A stretch of DNA of 64,000 bases from Bacillus sp. MM2020_4 (lineage in GTDB: Bacteria > Bacillota > Bacilli > Bacillales > Cytobacillaceae), in the NCBI RefSeq assembly GCF_011250555.1, contig NZ_JAANMZ010000023.1, positions 1-64,000 of the forward strand, in the 5' to 3' direction. Below are positions 42,911-51,686 of this stretch, in pieces. The notes beneath the pieces are model-generated. The model was not told the DNA's origin, did not search any database, and saw only the letters and a program-made list of their open reading frames with translations. The translations under genes were made by a program, and so were the position numbers. The stretch's first letter is position 1; each line of letters begins with the position of its first letter.

Positions 42911-43339
42911 TTATGCTCCTTTCTTGGCATATGTAACAGCATGGATGTATAATTCATGCGCCAATTTATTAGATTCATCATTTTCAAATTGCCTGTAATC
43001 GTCATATATGTCTTTCCATCCGTTGTTTGCTAGCACAACCATCCAGTCATAAAACATATCTAGTGATTCAACATCATCACACAGCCAGCTATTTAATTTT
43101 TCGTTCTGTTGCCATCCACAACTTTGATGAACCATTTTCATGAGAGTGACTTTTTCATTACTGGCACCCTTCCAGGACTTGAACCAATCATCTATGGCTT
43201 GAAAGTTTTGTTCGGCAGCTTGCATAACAGGAGCCGGAATCAATTTTTGTTTATCTATTGCAATCCGATCATCTTTATTATCAAGATAGATATCTGCACC
43301 GGATTTCCAAATTTGACTTAGAATCATTAGTACTTGCAT
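42911..43339 (-). CDS. hypothetical protein, about 142 residues
   Basis: Helical protein with Trp-rich segments (ILSQIWKSGADIYLDNKDD, QAIDDWFKSWKGASNEKV). The start is uncertain (43339 or 43360). It overlaps its upstream neighbour. Function unknown. Confidence 0.68.
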   Translation of the reverse strand: MQVLMILSQIWKSGADIYLDNKDDRIAIDKQKLIPAPVMQAAEQNFQAIDDWFKSWKGASNEKVTLMKMVHQSCGWQQNEKLNSWLCDDVESLDMFYDWMVVLANNGWKDIYDDYRQFENDESNKLAHELYIHAVTYAKKGA

Positions 43340-43551
43340 GGAAGTAGCTTCACTCCCCATCTAGCAGGCTTGCCATTTGATATATAACGTGCCCCAATCC
43401 GTTCCTTGTGTAACCGAGCGCTAAATCCTTTTCTACCCAATGGTTTTAAATTATTAATCTCGCAATATGCCAAATAACGTTTATATAAACCTTCTGTTAG
43501 TTCGAAATTTTTAATATCTCGTTCTAAATTCTCCTTAATAAATGTTTCCAT
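43327..43551 (-). CDS. primase-associated winged-helix-like protein, 74 residues
   Basis: Contains LYKRYLAYCEINNLKPLGRK and GFSARLHKERIGARY, like the C-terminal DNA-binding winged helix of D5/P4-type primases. ATG at 43551 with AAGGTGG. It is encoded just after the primase gene and the repeat cluster, so it may bind the origin. Confidence 0.72.
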   Translation of the reverse strand: METFIKENLERDIKNFELTEGLYKRYLAYCEINNLKPLGRKGFSARLHKERIGARYISNGKPARWGVKLLPCKY

Positions 43552-43577
43552 AAAAAAATCCACCACCTTTACTAAAC

Positions 43578-43855
43578 GTGTTACTGAAATCACTGTTTTT
43601 TACCCTAAAAATATCTAAAATTACGCTTATTTTTCATTTAGTAACACAGCGCAAACCTTACAGCCCCAATGGATTAAGGCAATTGGTGTTACTTGTGTTA
43701 CCTCAATCCACCATAAAGGCTCCTAATAAGTACTTATATTTATTTTTATTTTTTTGTTTTTATAGGATATTGGTAACAAAAATAACAAAAATATCATAAA
43801 AGGTAACTTAAACCCTTGGTACGACTAACTTTTAAGAAAATTTAAATGTGTTACT
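43578..43855. repeat. iteron-like GTGTTACT cluster, candidate phage origin
   Basis: Exact GTGTTACT or its complement at 43578-43585, 43640-43647, 43686-43693 and 43848-43855. Near copies GTGTTACC at 43695-43702, GGTAACAA at 43772-43779 and AGGTAACT at 43801-43808. The region is non-coding for most of its length, AT-rich at 43730-43800, and lies beside the primase-helicase gene. This resembles an origin with initiator-binding repeats. Confidence 0.6.
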
Positions 43856-46222
43856 TTTTGAAGAATCGCTCGAATTATGGCTGTTATTCGGTAATATTTC
43901 GCCTTTTTCAGTATCATTTGATAGCTGAAAAGTAACATTTGCTCTTTCTTTCAAAGTAATGCCGTAAATCCAGAACTTGTTGTAATTTCCTCGATCACGT
44001 TTATATCCTTTTGTTTCTAAAGCTCTGTAAAAGGCTCTATTTTTTAATGCAAATTCACCGTTTTTAAAGCACCAATTGGAGTAAACTTCGTAAAGTTCTT
44101 TCGCTTCAATCTTTTGGGTACCGTTTATGAAACAACACTCGTATAAAAATGGCCCTAATATATCCATTTCCTCTTTATAGTCACCAGTCGCTTTCATAAC
44201 AGTTGCTGGATCATTAAGCCCCGACTGCTGCCACTTCAAACAACCTTCAAGCGCCCAATTAAGAATGCCTGGCATTTCAAGAGATAATTTTTCTGGCAAT
44301 TTTTTATCACGTTTTTCTTTTGGTAGCTGCAGATTGAAGGGAATCAATCGAATACGCCTCCAGATACCTTCATCTACACCTTTGATTACTGGTTTATGAT
44401 TCGTTGTAAAAAACACTTTAAATTCAGGAATAAACTCGAAATATTCTTGGCGAAGGAAACGAGCCAACACCGGCTCCCCTCCTGTTATCTGCTTAACGAA
44501 AGCTTCAGATAGCTGCTCCCCATCTTCACTTTCAATAGCTGAAACAAACCGGGCACCTACTAATCTAGCAATATCGTTATTTGCACCAGTCTCTTTTTTC
44601 TTAATGAAAGTATCTGATTTTGCTTGTTTACCGTATTCGCCCATTAAATCTTTGATAGTGTTAATAAATGTCGATTTACCATTGGAACCACCACCTATTA
44701 AAAAGACCATTATTTGCTCTGTAATTTCTCCGGTGAGTGAATAACCAATTAAACGCTGCATGTATTCGACAAGTTCTTTATCCCCTTGAAATATTTGATC
44801 CAAGAAACTTAACCATTCGGGGCATTTCGCTTTATCGTCGAATGTAATATTTGTGATTTTTGTTAATCCTAGTTCCCTGTCATGCGGTTGCAACTTACCT
44901 GTTTTCAAATCAATGATTCCATTTTCGACATTGAATAAATATTTATGCCGGTCAAAGTCTTCACGCTCTCCTGGAACCAATGGCATAAGATCCTTAATGC
45001 TATTCATCCGGATATTTCTCCTTTCGCACATTCTGGCCCACTTGGTTTCAGCTTCATCCTCTGATTTATAAAGGCTCCGGAGGACTTTAGCAGTGATACG
45101 TTCTATTTCCTTCTTGGTGTCCAATTTCCACCGTTTGCCGTCCCATATTAACCAGCCCATGTCCGATACATATTTGATTACATGGCCATATTCGTATGCG
45201 ATCCGTTCAGCATTACCAAGTTCGGTTAAACGGAATTTCTTTTTCGGTTTTTGTTCTTCCACAACTTCTGCAGCATCACTATTGTGGAAGTCAAAGGAGA
45301 ATTCAGCGAATTGCTCCTTATTGTCCAATATCGTTGTAGAAGTAGAAGAAATGGCCGTTGCTATTGTTCTTTCGCCGTATGTCTCATTCGTATCTCTGAA
45401 ATGGATAACGTCCCATTTATCGCGCATAAGGCCTGATTCCCGGAACATGGTATCTATTCGAGTTGCTGAATTACCTGTCCAAAATGCAAGATGGTTACAT
45501 AATGCTAGATCACTTGCTGAATGGTCACCATTGATTAAGGTGCCGTTGAATAATGACCGAATTTCATCACCATTTTTAGAGCGAAATATTCTATCCCATA
45601 AAGCATCATTTGAAATTTTAATTTCATCTTTTTCAAATTCAGCAAGGTTGATCCGGCCTTGGATATCGCTATCATCGAAATATTGTTCAAATACTTCTGC
45701 CAGTTCATCCGTCCGATCATAAATTTCATTTGAATTTTCTCGATTACCAGTGAAGGTAAAATAGCGACCGTAGGAATATATTTCTAAACCGTGCTTTGTA
45801 TTTTTTCGACCAGTCCCTATAACTCCTTGTGGAAGACCACCTTTGATGATGATGTGGACCCCTTTGCCGGATGGAGAAAATTCAGTGTAACTATCAAGCG
45901 TGTCAATAATTTCAGTTGAAAAGGTATTTGTCTTTCCTTCTGTTACACACTTATCAATATCAATCCCGATGTAATTGTCTTGCCGGCTGAATACAAATCC
46001 GATGCCGTCATAATCGCCTTGGAGATAAAACTTAACAGCCGTTGCAAAGGTGCTCCAGGTGCGGCGGTTATTAGCCTGTGCCATTTCTCCATTTGCTTGA
46101 TAGGGTACCTTAGTTGGCTTGCCATTGCGCTTCTCACTTTTCCACAAAATCCATTGCGGCAGGGCTTTTAATTCAGCAGGAATATCGTTAAAATTGTATG
46201 GATCTTCTTTCGTGCTGCCCAT
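43832..46222 (-). CDS. phage primase-helicase, D5/P4 family
   Basis: About 796 residues. The N-terminal 200 residues resemble primase-polymerase domains (NYIGIDIDKCVTEG, FSPSGKGVHIIIKGG). The C-terminal SF3 helicase has Walker A GGGSNGKSTFINT, Walker B VSAIESEDGE and sensor FFTTNHKP. It opens and primes the phage origin, and the iteron-like cluster overlaps its 3' end. ATG at 46222 with GGAG is preferred over 46237. Confidence 0.94.
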   Translation of the reverse strand: MGSTKEDPYNFNDIPAELKALPQWILWKSEKRNGKPTKVPYQANGEMAQANNRRTWSTFATAVKFYLQGDYDGIGFVFSRQDNYIGIDIDKCVTEGKTNTFSTEIIDTLDSYTEFSPSGKGVHIIIKGGLPQGVIGTGRKNTKHGLEIYSYGRYFTFTGNRENSNEIYDRTDELAEVFEQYFDDSDIQGRINLAEFEKDEIKISNDALWDRIFRSKNGDEIRSLFNGTLINGDHSASDLALCNHLAFWTGNSATRIDTMFRESGLMRDKWDVIHFRDTNETYGERTIATAISSTSTTILDNKEQFAEFSFDFHNSDAAEVVEEQKPKKKFRLTELGNAERIAYEYGHVIKYVSDMGWLIWDGKRWKLDTKKEIERITAKVLRSLYKSEDEAETKWARMCERRNIRMNSIKDLMPLVPGEREDFDRHKYLFNVENGIIDLKTGKLQPHDRELGLTKITNITFDDKAKCPEWLSFLDQIFQGDKELVEYMQRLIGYSLTGEITEQIMVFLIGGGSNGKSTFINTIKDLMGEYGKQAKSDTFIKKKETGANNDIARLVGARFVSAIESEDGEQLSEAFVKQITGGEPVLARFLRQEYFEFIPEFKVFFTTNHKPVIKGVDEGIWRRIRLIPFNLQLPKEKRDKKLPEKLSLEMPGILNWALEGCLKWQQSGLNDPATVMKATGDYKEEMDILGPFLYECCFINGTQKIEAKELYEVYSNWCFKNGEFALKNRAFYRALETKGYKRDRGNYNKFWIYGITLKERANVTFQLSNDTEKGEILPNNSHNSSDSSKSNTFKFS

Positions 46223-46223
46223 C

Positions 46224-46445
46224 CTACTTATCTCCATCCTTATAAATCAATCCTTGACGAAACATATGAGCGTGACTATCGTGGATATTTTTAGTAATAA
46301 AACGATATTTAGCCCAATCATGACCAATTTTTTCTTTAATTTTGCGAATCGCTTTTGATTTCGTTGGTTCTTGAATACCGAATACAAATTGTTTACTAAC
46401 ACTACTCCAAATGCCGATCATGCCTGTTTTCGGACTTTTTGCCAT
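46224..46445 (-). CDS. hypothetical protein, 73 residues
   Basis: Basic protein (WSSVSKQFVFGIQEPTKSKA, IGHDWAKYRFITKNIHDSHA). Ends just before the primase start. Separated from the SSB-like gene by a terminator. Possibly a replication accessory factor; unassigned. Confidence 0.7.
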   Translation of the reverse strand: MAKSPKTGMIGIWSSVSKQFVFGIQEPTKSKAIRKIKEKIGHDWAKYRFITKNIHDSHAHMFRQGLIYKDGDK

Positions 46446-46473
46446 GGATTTTCACCCCACTTCTCTATTTTTG

Positions 46474-46511
46474 GGTATAAAAAAGAGAAGCTGGGCAAAA
46501 CCAACCTCTCT
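46474..46511 (-). terminator. terminator inside early operon
   Basis: AGAGAGGTTGG and CCAGCTTCTCT arms (46484-46511) with TTTTTTATA after them on the minus strand. It divides recombination genes from replication genes. Confidence 0.75.
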
Positions 46512-46563
46512 ATTTAGTTAATATTGAAGGTCCCACTCGGTTAATCCGAAGTATGGGTCATCA

Positions 46564-47040
46564 TCAAAAGGGTAAATCATCATCGCTGATAGTAATTGCA
46601 CCAGCTGACATAATTGGATTTACATCTGACGCATCATAATATTTAGCCTTAGCAGCCTTTCTTTTTTCTTTTACACCGTCAACAACTTTATCGTATTCCT
46701 CATGTTTAACGGTTATTTTTAAATTTTTACTGATAAGCTGTTTAGCCATATCTTCCGCTGAATTGAATGGATGTCCATGTGGAAATCCGCAAGCTTTTAG
46801 CAATGAATTTACAATTTTCACTGAAACCTCATGATCGAAAGTGAATGTGTTGTACTGTATTTTTGCACCTTGATGATTTTGTGGTACATCACTACGAACC
46901 TCGAAATCTACTGTTAGTTTTGGTTTACCAGCTTGTGTTTTACCAGCTTCAGCATTCAAAATTACAGCTTCATACTTTCCTTCTGCCACCAATTCAAAAG
47001 CTACACTTGCATTTTCTTCATCAAATTTAAAGAATGACAT
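46564..47040 (-). CDS. DUF669 single-strand DNA-binding-like protein
   Basis: A 158-residue DUF669-family protein (FELVAEGKYEAVILNAEAGK, PKLTVDFEVRSDVPQNHQGA). The C-terminal SDDDLPF equals the acidic tip of bacterial SSB (DDDIPF type), which recruits RecA-family and replication partners. Located next to a Sak4-like ATPase, it is probably the phage SSB. The start overlaps the ATPase stop by one base. Confidence 0.88.
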   Translation of the reverse strand: MSFFKFDEENASVAFELVAEGKYEAVILNAEAGKTQAGKPKLTVDFEVRSDVPQNHQGAKIQYNTFTFDHEVSVKIVNSLLKACGFPHGHPFNSAEDMAKQLISKNLKITVKHEEYDKVVDGVKEKRKAAKAKYYDASDVNPIMSAGAITISDDDLPF

Positions 47041-47741
47041 TATTTATTTCCCCCTTGTTTTTCTGGTACGTAACCAATTTTAAAAATATCTTCATGAGCA
47101 CAAGCCTTACGTTTATCAAGTTGATTTTTTGCAGCAATGTAAGGTGAGGGCTCTAAAATGAATCCATAATTTTTGGTTTCTTCATTGATAACCGATTTGG
47201 CAACTACTTGGCATAACCCCATAAAGTTGTTTAATATCTTAATTCGGATATCTGGGTAAGCACGGTTTACAGCTTGACCACTAGGTAATTCCCATTTGTC
47301 TGTGATTTCCCATGCTGTGAATACAACACGTTTTCCCAATGTTTGAATGAAACGGACACTATCAATTATGAAAAAATCAATTTGTTGATAGTTTGCTTGA
47401 GAAGGTACTCGATTGTTATTTCCATCTCTCCCTAAATTTGCAAGCATGGATCTAGTTAACTCTGAAATGTTATCAAAGAAAATTGTGTCGTATTTTGATA
47501 AGTTTGCTGTCGCTAAATCTTTCATAAGTTGATTCCAATTCGTCCAGGCTTCGTAAGTATCGAATTTTACAATATCGATATTTGGATTGCCGGCTAATGG
47601 AGCCTGAGTTTTATCAATCGGGATGTAGAGCGTTTTACCTTCCAAATAATTAGCTGTAGAAGTCTTACGCATTCCGGGATTACCATAAATCAGATATGTT
47701 GAATTATCTGTTGTAATTTGGGCACCGTTTGTTATTTCCAC
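47040..47741 (-). CDS. Sak4-like RecA-fold recombination ATPase
   Basis: A 233-residue AAA/RecA-core protein. P-loop GNPGMRKTST carries Arg where the usual GxGKT has Gly; Walker B is YDTIFFDNISEL. Sak4-type proteins anneal or pair single strands with a partner SSB, which lies immediately downstream. The unusual P-loop may lower ATP turnover. Confidence 0.85.
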   Translation of the reverse strand: MEITNGAQITTDNSTYLIYGNPGMRKTSTANYLEGKTLYIPIDKTQAPLAGNPNIDIVKFDTYEAWTNWNQLMKDLATANLSKYDTIFFDNISELTRSMLANLGRDGNNNRVPSQANYQQIDFFIIDSVRFIQTLGKRVVFTAWEITDKWELPSGQAVNRAYPDIRIKILNNFMGLCQVVAKSVINEETKNYGFILEPSPYIAAKNQLDKRKACAHEDIFKIGYVPEKQGGNK

Positions 47742-47743
47742 TT

Positions 47744-48331
47744 TTATACCTCCACTCCTACTGCTTTTAGTGCGGCCTTGCAGATTGCTAATGGTGCAGT
47801 TTCTGCTGTTTCTATATACACTTCATTTAAAGTAAAATGGAATTCGCATATAAAAAACGAGTCGTCGCAATCCTTTGATAAAATAAAATCACTATTTTTA
47901 CTTAATTTTTCAACCACTAACCAAGCATCTTCAATTTTTGAAAAATATTGTGGAATATCATCCATAAACCATTCAGATTCTTTCCACGTTCTTTCTTCAT
48001 CGGACAAAAGAATAACCTTACCTGTGTATTTATCTGGTTCCAAATTGATTTCTTCTGGCGCTCCTAGCCAATAAGAATTAGCATTTGTTCTAGTGAACCA
48101 TTGCCATCCGAAAATCTTCTCAGCAATCAATTTATCAATCTCTCGATTGTCCAATTTATTAACTCTTTTTTGAGGACGGCAGGGATTGTCTAACCCGGCT
48201 TCATATTCGCCACATATCTTACAGATATTAAGACCACCATCTAAAACTAATTCAGCTGTTCGATTTCCCTCCCATTCTTCCCAGCTCATATCCTTAAAAT
48301 CTTCTTTTGTATAAAGTACATGTCCATTCAT
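47744..48331 (-). CDS. BC1872-type phage ABA-sandwich protein
   Basis: A 195-residue protein. An N-terminal segment with CKIC and CRPQ is followed by an alpha-beta-alpha sandwich (IDKLIAEKIFGWQWF, WFMDDIPQYFSKIEDAWLVV, AICKAALKAVGVEV). This family is common in Bacillus phages; function unknown. Confidence 0.85.
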   Translation of the reverse strand: MNGHVLYTKEDFKDMSWEEWEGNRTAELVLDGGLNICKICGEYEAGLDNPCRPQKRVNKLDNREIDKLIAEKIFGWQWFTRTNANSYWLGAPEEINLEPDKYTGKVILLSDEERTWKESEWFMDDIPQYFSKIEDAWLVVEKLSKNSDFILSKDCDDSFFICEFHFTLNEVYIETAETAPLAICKAALKAVGVEV

Positions 48332-48333
48332 TT

Positions 48334-48882
48334 TTAGACCTCCACAGAATAGGAGATTGATTCCGGCTTAACCGTCATACCTGGCACAAGTTGTCCATTT
48401 TCATCAACTACTACTTTTTCACCAGATATTTCAACGATTTTTACGGATTTCTTAAAATCAGCCCATTTCAGGCTCATTTTGATGTATTCATCCATGCCGT
48501 TTTCAACAACGTGATGCAGGATTTCACCTTCAGCATCTTTGTCAGGTGCTTCTTTGGTTTTACGAGATTTAGATTTGCCGTAAGGAGTAGAAATGGTTTT
48601 AGCTTTAGGATCTGCCGCAAGTTGCTGAGCATGATAAATGGAAATCATATTTTCAAAGAATTCAACACTGTTAGAAATTGTGGACAGCTCCCCACTCTCC
48701 CATTGGGCGATACGTTCCCTTTCCACATCAGCAACCTGTTTGATTTCCTTTTCCTTCGACTTTAACGCGGACAATTTACGGAAAGCCCAATTAAGGCTGT
48801 TAAGATCCGTAATTTCAAAATTAGTTTCCTGCGCCTGAATTTCTTCAACTTCCATTAGTTCGATTTGCTGTAATGAGTTCAT
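48334..48882 (-). CDS. Gam-like host-nuclease inhibitor family protein
   Basis: A 182-residue protein: helical pair SLNWAFRKLSALKSKEKEIK, then IAQWESGELS and the AADPKAKTISTPYGKSKSRK motif, as in Gam-like proteins of Firmicutes phages. Mu Gam binds DNA ends and blocks host exonucleases. Placed ahead of the Sak4-like ATPase and SSB, it completes a recombination module. Confidence 0.82.
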   Translation of the reverse strand: MNSLQQIELMEVEEIQAQETNFEITDLNSLNWAFRKLSALKSKEKEIKQVADVERERIAQWESGELSTISNSVEFFENMISIYHAQQLAADPKAKTISTPYGKSKSRKTKEAPDKDAEGEILHHVVENGMDEYIKMSLKWADFKKSVKIVEISGEKVVVDENGQLVPGMTVKPESISYSVEV

Positions 48883-48898
48883 TATTTAATTCCTCCCC

Positions 48899-49234
48899 TT
48901 ATTTGAATAATGCTTCAGTTATTTTTTGGACATTCCATGAATGGGATAAATTCTTAGCTGCATTTTCCATTAATTGATTACCAGCAGTAGCAGCAATATT
49001 AACAACAGCCTTTTCAAGTTCAACCTGTAATTGAGGCTTTACATTTTCAAGAGCATTTTTAACTTCGCCGGCTAATTCATTTTTAAAGAATTCTTGAACT
49101 AATTTAGATGTTTCTTCTCTAACGCTCCAAGTAAGACTATTAACTATATCTTTCTTGATATTTTCCTTTACCATTTCTGCAATATCTGTTGAGCTATCAC
49201 GAATAATTTTTTGAATTTCAATTTCCATATTCAT
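48899..49234 (-). CDS. helical hypothetical protein, 111 residues
   Basis: Amphipathic helices throughout (EIQKIIRDSSTDIAEMVKEN). AGGAGG before the ATG, which overlaps the previous stop. Pairs with the Gam-like gene; function unknown. Confidence 0.7.
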   Translation of the reverse strand: MNMEIEIQKIIRDSSTDIAEMVKENIKKDIVNSLTWSVREETSKLVQEFFKNELAGEVKNALENVKPQLQVELEKAVVNIAATAGNQLMENAAKNLSHSWNVQKITEALFK

Positions 49235-49414
49235 CTATTTTTCCTCCTTCTCTCTAAGAACAAAATCAAGATATTCATAGGTTTCAACTAAATCCTCAAA
49301 TAGAGCACTGCCACCAATTGCTTTATGATATTGCTCCAATACTTTATAAAACGGCTCCAACTTATCACATTGTGGAGAGAATACCGTACGATCCTTCGAA
49401 TTAAAATATGGCAT
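49235..49414 (-). CDS. small protein, 59 residues
   Basis: GGAGG seven bases before the ATG. Product MPYFNSKDRTVFSPQCDKLE..., acidic and helical at its end. Stop directly abuts the next gene. Function unknown. Confidence 0.7.
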   Translation of the reverse strand: MPYFNSKDRTVFSPQCDKLEPFYKVLEQYHKAIGGSALFEDLVETYEYLDFVLREKEEK

Positions 49415-49478
49415 TTTTATTCCTCCAGTTGATTTTTTGTAAATCTTTGTTAAACTGAAGTTGTTAAGTACTTATTGA

Positions 49479-49507
49479 CTCGTGTTGCAGCACGAGTTTA
49501 TTTTTTT
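49479..49507 (+). terminator. plus-facing hairpin in minus-strand operon
   Basis: CTCGTG-N6-CACGAG followed by TTTATTTTTTT on the plus strand, overlapping the end of the HTH gene. No plus-strand gene feeds it. Confidence 0.5.
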
Positions 49508-49839
49508 GCCCTATATGGCCACTTTTCCAAATCAATTTTCCTTTGCTGGCTGATATATTTATTAAGGATTGCATATGAGACATTCACTGCCTTAGCCATG
49601 TCCGGTATGCTTGTACCAGACATAAATAATTTGTGTAGCTGTTCTTTATCGACAGCATCCATGGCCCTTTTCATATTTTTCTTTCCTCTGTCTTCCACAG
49701 ATTTCTTATACTGCATTTCTGTAACGTTAGAAAACTTAGTACCTTTTGGTCTTTCAGTCGGCACTATAGGGTGTTTGGCGATGTATGCGAGCCGTTGTTC
49801 CTCGCTCATTTGCCAAACGGTTACTTTACCAATGGACAT
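49498..49839 (-). CDS. HTH DNA-binding protein, 113 residues
   Basis: C-terminal helix-turn-helix (DKEQLHKLFMSGTSIPDMAK, AVNVSYAILNKYI) of resolvase/homeodomain-like type, preceded by a basic region. Strong AAAGGGGGTG ribosome site. May regulate the early operon or aid replication. Confidence 0.75.
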   Translation of the reverse strand: MSIGKVTVWQMSEEQRLAYIAKHPIVPTERPKGTKFSNVTEMQYKKSVEDRGKKNMKRAMDAVDKEQLHKLFMSGTSIPDMAKAVNVSYAILNKYISQQRKIDLEKWPYRAKK

Positions 49840-49840
49840 T

Positions 49841-49927
49841 TTATTTCACCCCCTTTGAAGCTAAATAAACTGCGATTAAGCGTTCCTGGACTGACATCGA
49901 TAACCATTGTTTAGGTTTGATTTTCAT
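49841..49927 (-). CDS. small protein, 28 residues
   Basis: Perfect GGAGGTGAT ribosome site before the ATG. Product MKIKPKQWLSMSVQERLIAV... is short and basic. Abuts the HTH gene. Confidence 0.6.
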   Translation of the reverse strand: MKIKPKQWLSMSVQERLIAVYLASKGVK

Positions 49928-49940
49928 ATGTATCACCTCC

Positions 49941-50192
49941 TTATAATTTAGCTAGTTCTTGTTCTAGCTTTTCTATTTCTTCAACTACAGCTTTTTCAAA
50001 AGCAATTTTCATTTTTTCTAATAAATGTAGATCTTTTGTTTCAACATAACTTCCATGCTGATATGCGTCGAATATGAACCTATCTGCTCTTTGAGACTTA
50101 GCAGCATCCTTTTTTAATTTTTCAATCCGGTTCACAATTCCACGCGCTTTTTTCGCTCGTTCCTCCATATACTCAAGCGTTTTTCTGTCCAT
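49941..50192 (-). CDS. coiled-coil hypothetical protein, 83 residues
   Basis: Helical, Lys/Glu-rich (YMEERAKKARGIVNRIEKLK). GGAGGTGAT ribosome site. Function unknown. Confidence 0.7.
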   Translation of the reverse strand: MDRKTLEYMEERAKKARGIVNRIEKLKKDAAKSQRADRFIFDAYQHGSYVETKDLHLLEKMKIAFEKAVVEEIEKLEQELAKL

Positions 50193-50199
50193 TTATGTA

Positions 50200-50451
50200 T
50201 CACCTCCTTAATTCATCAACTAATCCCATCATTTTCAAATGAGCGTCAACTTCACTTTCTGCCTCTTTAATTAATTTCATTTCGGCGAAGTAGTTAGTAA
50301 AAGATTTATAACAACGGATGATTTGATATACTCCCCAAACACCATTTATGCAATCTGGAACATACATTTTCAAATGCTTAATTTTCTTACCAGCAACCTT
50401 TTCAGCTTCACGAACTTGTTCGTAATTTTCTTTTGCTACTAATACCTTCAA
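50200..50451 (-). CDS. hypothetical protein, 83 residues
   Basis: TTG at 50451 has GAAGGTGAG upstream and fits better than the TTG at 50469. Alpha/beta protein (KVLVAKENYEQVREAEKVAG, GVYQIIRCYKSF). Function unknown. Confidence 0.65.
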   Translation of the reverse strand: MKVLVAKENYEQVREAEKVAGKKIKHLKMYVPDCINGVWGVYQIIRCYKSFTNYFAEMKLIKEAESEVDAHLKMMGLVDELRR

Positions 50452-50455
50452 TATC

Positions 50456-50635
50456 TCACCTTCTCTCAAGCTCCTCCTGGATTAATTCAAGCAAAGCTTG
50501 TTGCCTTTGAACATATTCATTAATGGGATTTCCCCCAGCTACGTATGAACCAATTCTGCGTTCAGCATCTTCAACAAGATTTAGCAAATCAGCATAGGAT
50601 AATTGTGGAAGACTTGATTTCCAACTCTCTAGCAT
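50456..50635 (-). CDS. small protein, 59 residues
   Basis: ATG overlaps the previous stop (TAATG). Helical product (MLESWKSSLPQLSYADLLNL, EYVQRQQALLELIQEELERR). Stop overlaps the next gene region. Function unknown. Confidence 0.62.
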   Translation of the reverse strand: MLESWKSSLPQLSYADLLNLVEDAERRIGSYVAGGNPINEYVQRQQALLELIQEELERR

Positions 50636-50946
50636 TAGCAGTTGATTCCTTTGATGTTGATATTCAACAAAGTTAAAGTTGCCCTGACTATCATTTTGTT
50701 ATCTGGAACTAATAGATTGTCGTAATACTCCTTAACCTTTTCTTCCGGCGATTCTTCCAATTCATATCCCACATACAAGGCAGAGCACACTGTATTTAAA
50801 TCCAAATTATTTAACGGGGCTCTATCACCATCCCATAGATCACGAGCGTGCCAGTGGACAAGACTACCTTTTTCTCCGCCATTTACTTCAAGAGCACTTT
50901 CCAATGCGGCAGCTTCTTCTTTCGACAACATAACTTTTTTCAACAT
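50635..50946 (-). CDS. DUF1642-like hypothetical protein, 103 residues
   Basis: MLSKEEAAALESALEVNGGE and the C-terminal VKEYYDNLLVPDNKMIVRAT resemble small phage early proteins of the DUF1642 or similar type; not certain. AGGGGGAG ribosome site. Confidence 0.65.
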   Translation of the reverse strand: MLKKVMLSKEEAAALESALEVNGGEKGSLVHWHARDLWDGDRAPLNNLDLNTVCSALYVGYELEESPEEKVKEYYDNLLVPDNKMIVRATLTLLNINIKGINC

Positions 50947-51055
50947 TTTCTCCCCCTATGATTCTTTTATTTTTTTATTCCTAAATTCGTTCACCAATTT
51001 CTGCAGTGTGGGTAAAAAGGAAAGCCTTACGGCTAATTTTGTTTCGAAAACCGTA

Positions 51056-51265
51056 TTAATCATTTACTTTAAAAAGTCTTTTTCCACATGAACGACAATA
51101 AGCATACTTACCATCTGTGTAAGTTAAACTATCATGTATATCAGAATTATGTTCCTCGTCATAGCTACCATCGAATTTATATCTAAATTCAGCTAAACCT
51201 TTTATTTGAGTTTTTACATAATAACCCTCGTCAGAATGGCAATGAGGACAACTGGTTATATCCAT
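51056..51265 (-). CDS. zinc-ribbon hypothetical protein, 69 residues
   Basis: Two cysteine pairs (CPHC near residue 5, CRSCGKRLF near residue 58) with a beta-rich middle. Likely a zinc ribbon. Function unknown. Confidence 0.72.
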   Translation of the reverse strand: MDITSCPHCHSDEGYYVKTQIKGLAEFRYKFDGSYDEEHNSDIHDSLTYTDGKYAYCRSCGKRLFKVND

Positions 51266-51308
51266 TTTGATTCACCTTTCTTGCGACACAATTTGGTTCC
51301 AAATCGCA

Positions 51309-51686
51309 TCAAATCACATACCGCTTATACTCAACGGTCTCAATCGTGTAATCCAATGTGCCGTAATCAATATTTTTTTCTTTCAATGCATTGATCAGCA
51401 GGCGTTTTATTTTTAAAAGCTTTGTTAATGTTTTTTGTTGTTTTGATTCAGTATTGTTCCAAGTTTCATATCTGATATAGAACGATGTGTGAAGGATTTC
51501 TTCAGGAACTATATCTTTAAAACGCTTTTTAAAAGCTTCTTTCGTTGGAGCCAACCAGAACATTACTTCTGCAACGTTGCTGCTATAATCAACTTCACAT
51601 CCCATTTCCGTTTGCATATGAACCAAAATGGACAATTGCTGAATTTCACCAATCAATCGACTTGCTTTTAAAATGTAATCATTCAT
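51309..51686 (-). CDS. hypothetical protein, 125 residues
   Basis: Helical protein (ILKASRLIGEIQQLSILVHM, LTKLLKIKRLLINALKEKNI). ATG at 51686 with GGAGG. Function unknown. Confidence 0.7.
   Translation of the reverse strand: MNDYILKASRLIGEIQQLSILVHMQTEMGCEVDYSSNVAEVMFWLAPTKEAFKKRFKDIVPEEILHTSFYIRYETWNNTESKQQKTLTKLLKIKRLLINALKEKNIDYGTLDYTIETVEYKRYVI

Noticed and set aside
45093-45722. 209-residue plus-strand ORF
   Set aside because: Lies fully inside the primase-helicase gene on the opposite strand; no ribosome site and no recognisable domain.
48391-48765. 124-residue plus-strand ORF
   Set aside because: Phe-rich antisense shadow of the Gam-like gene.
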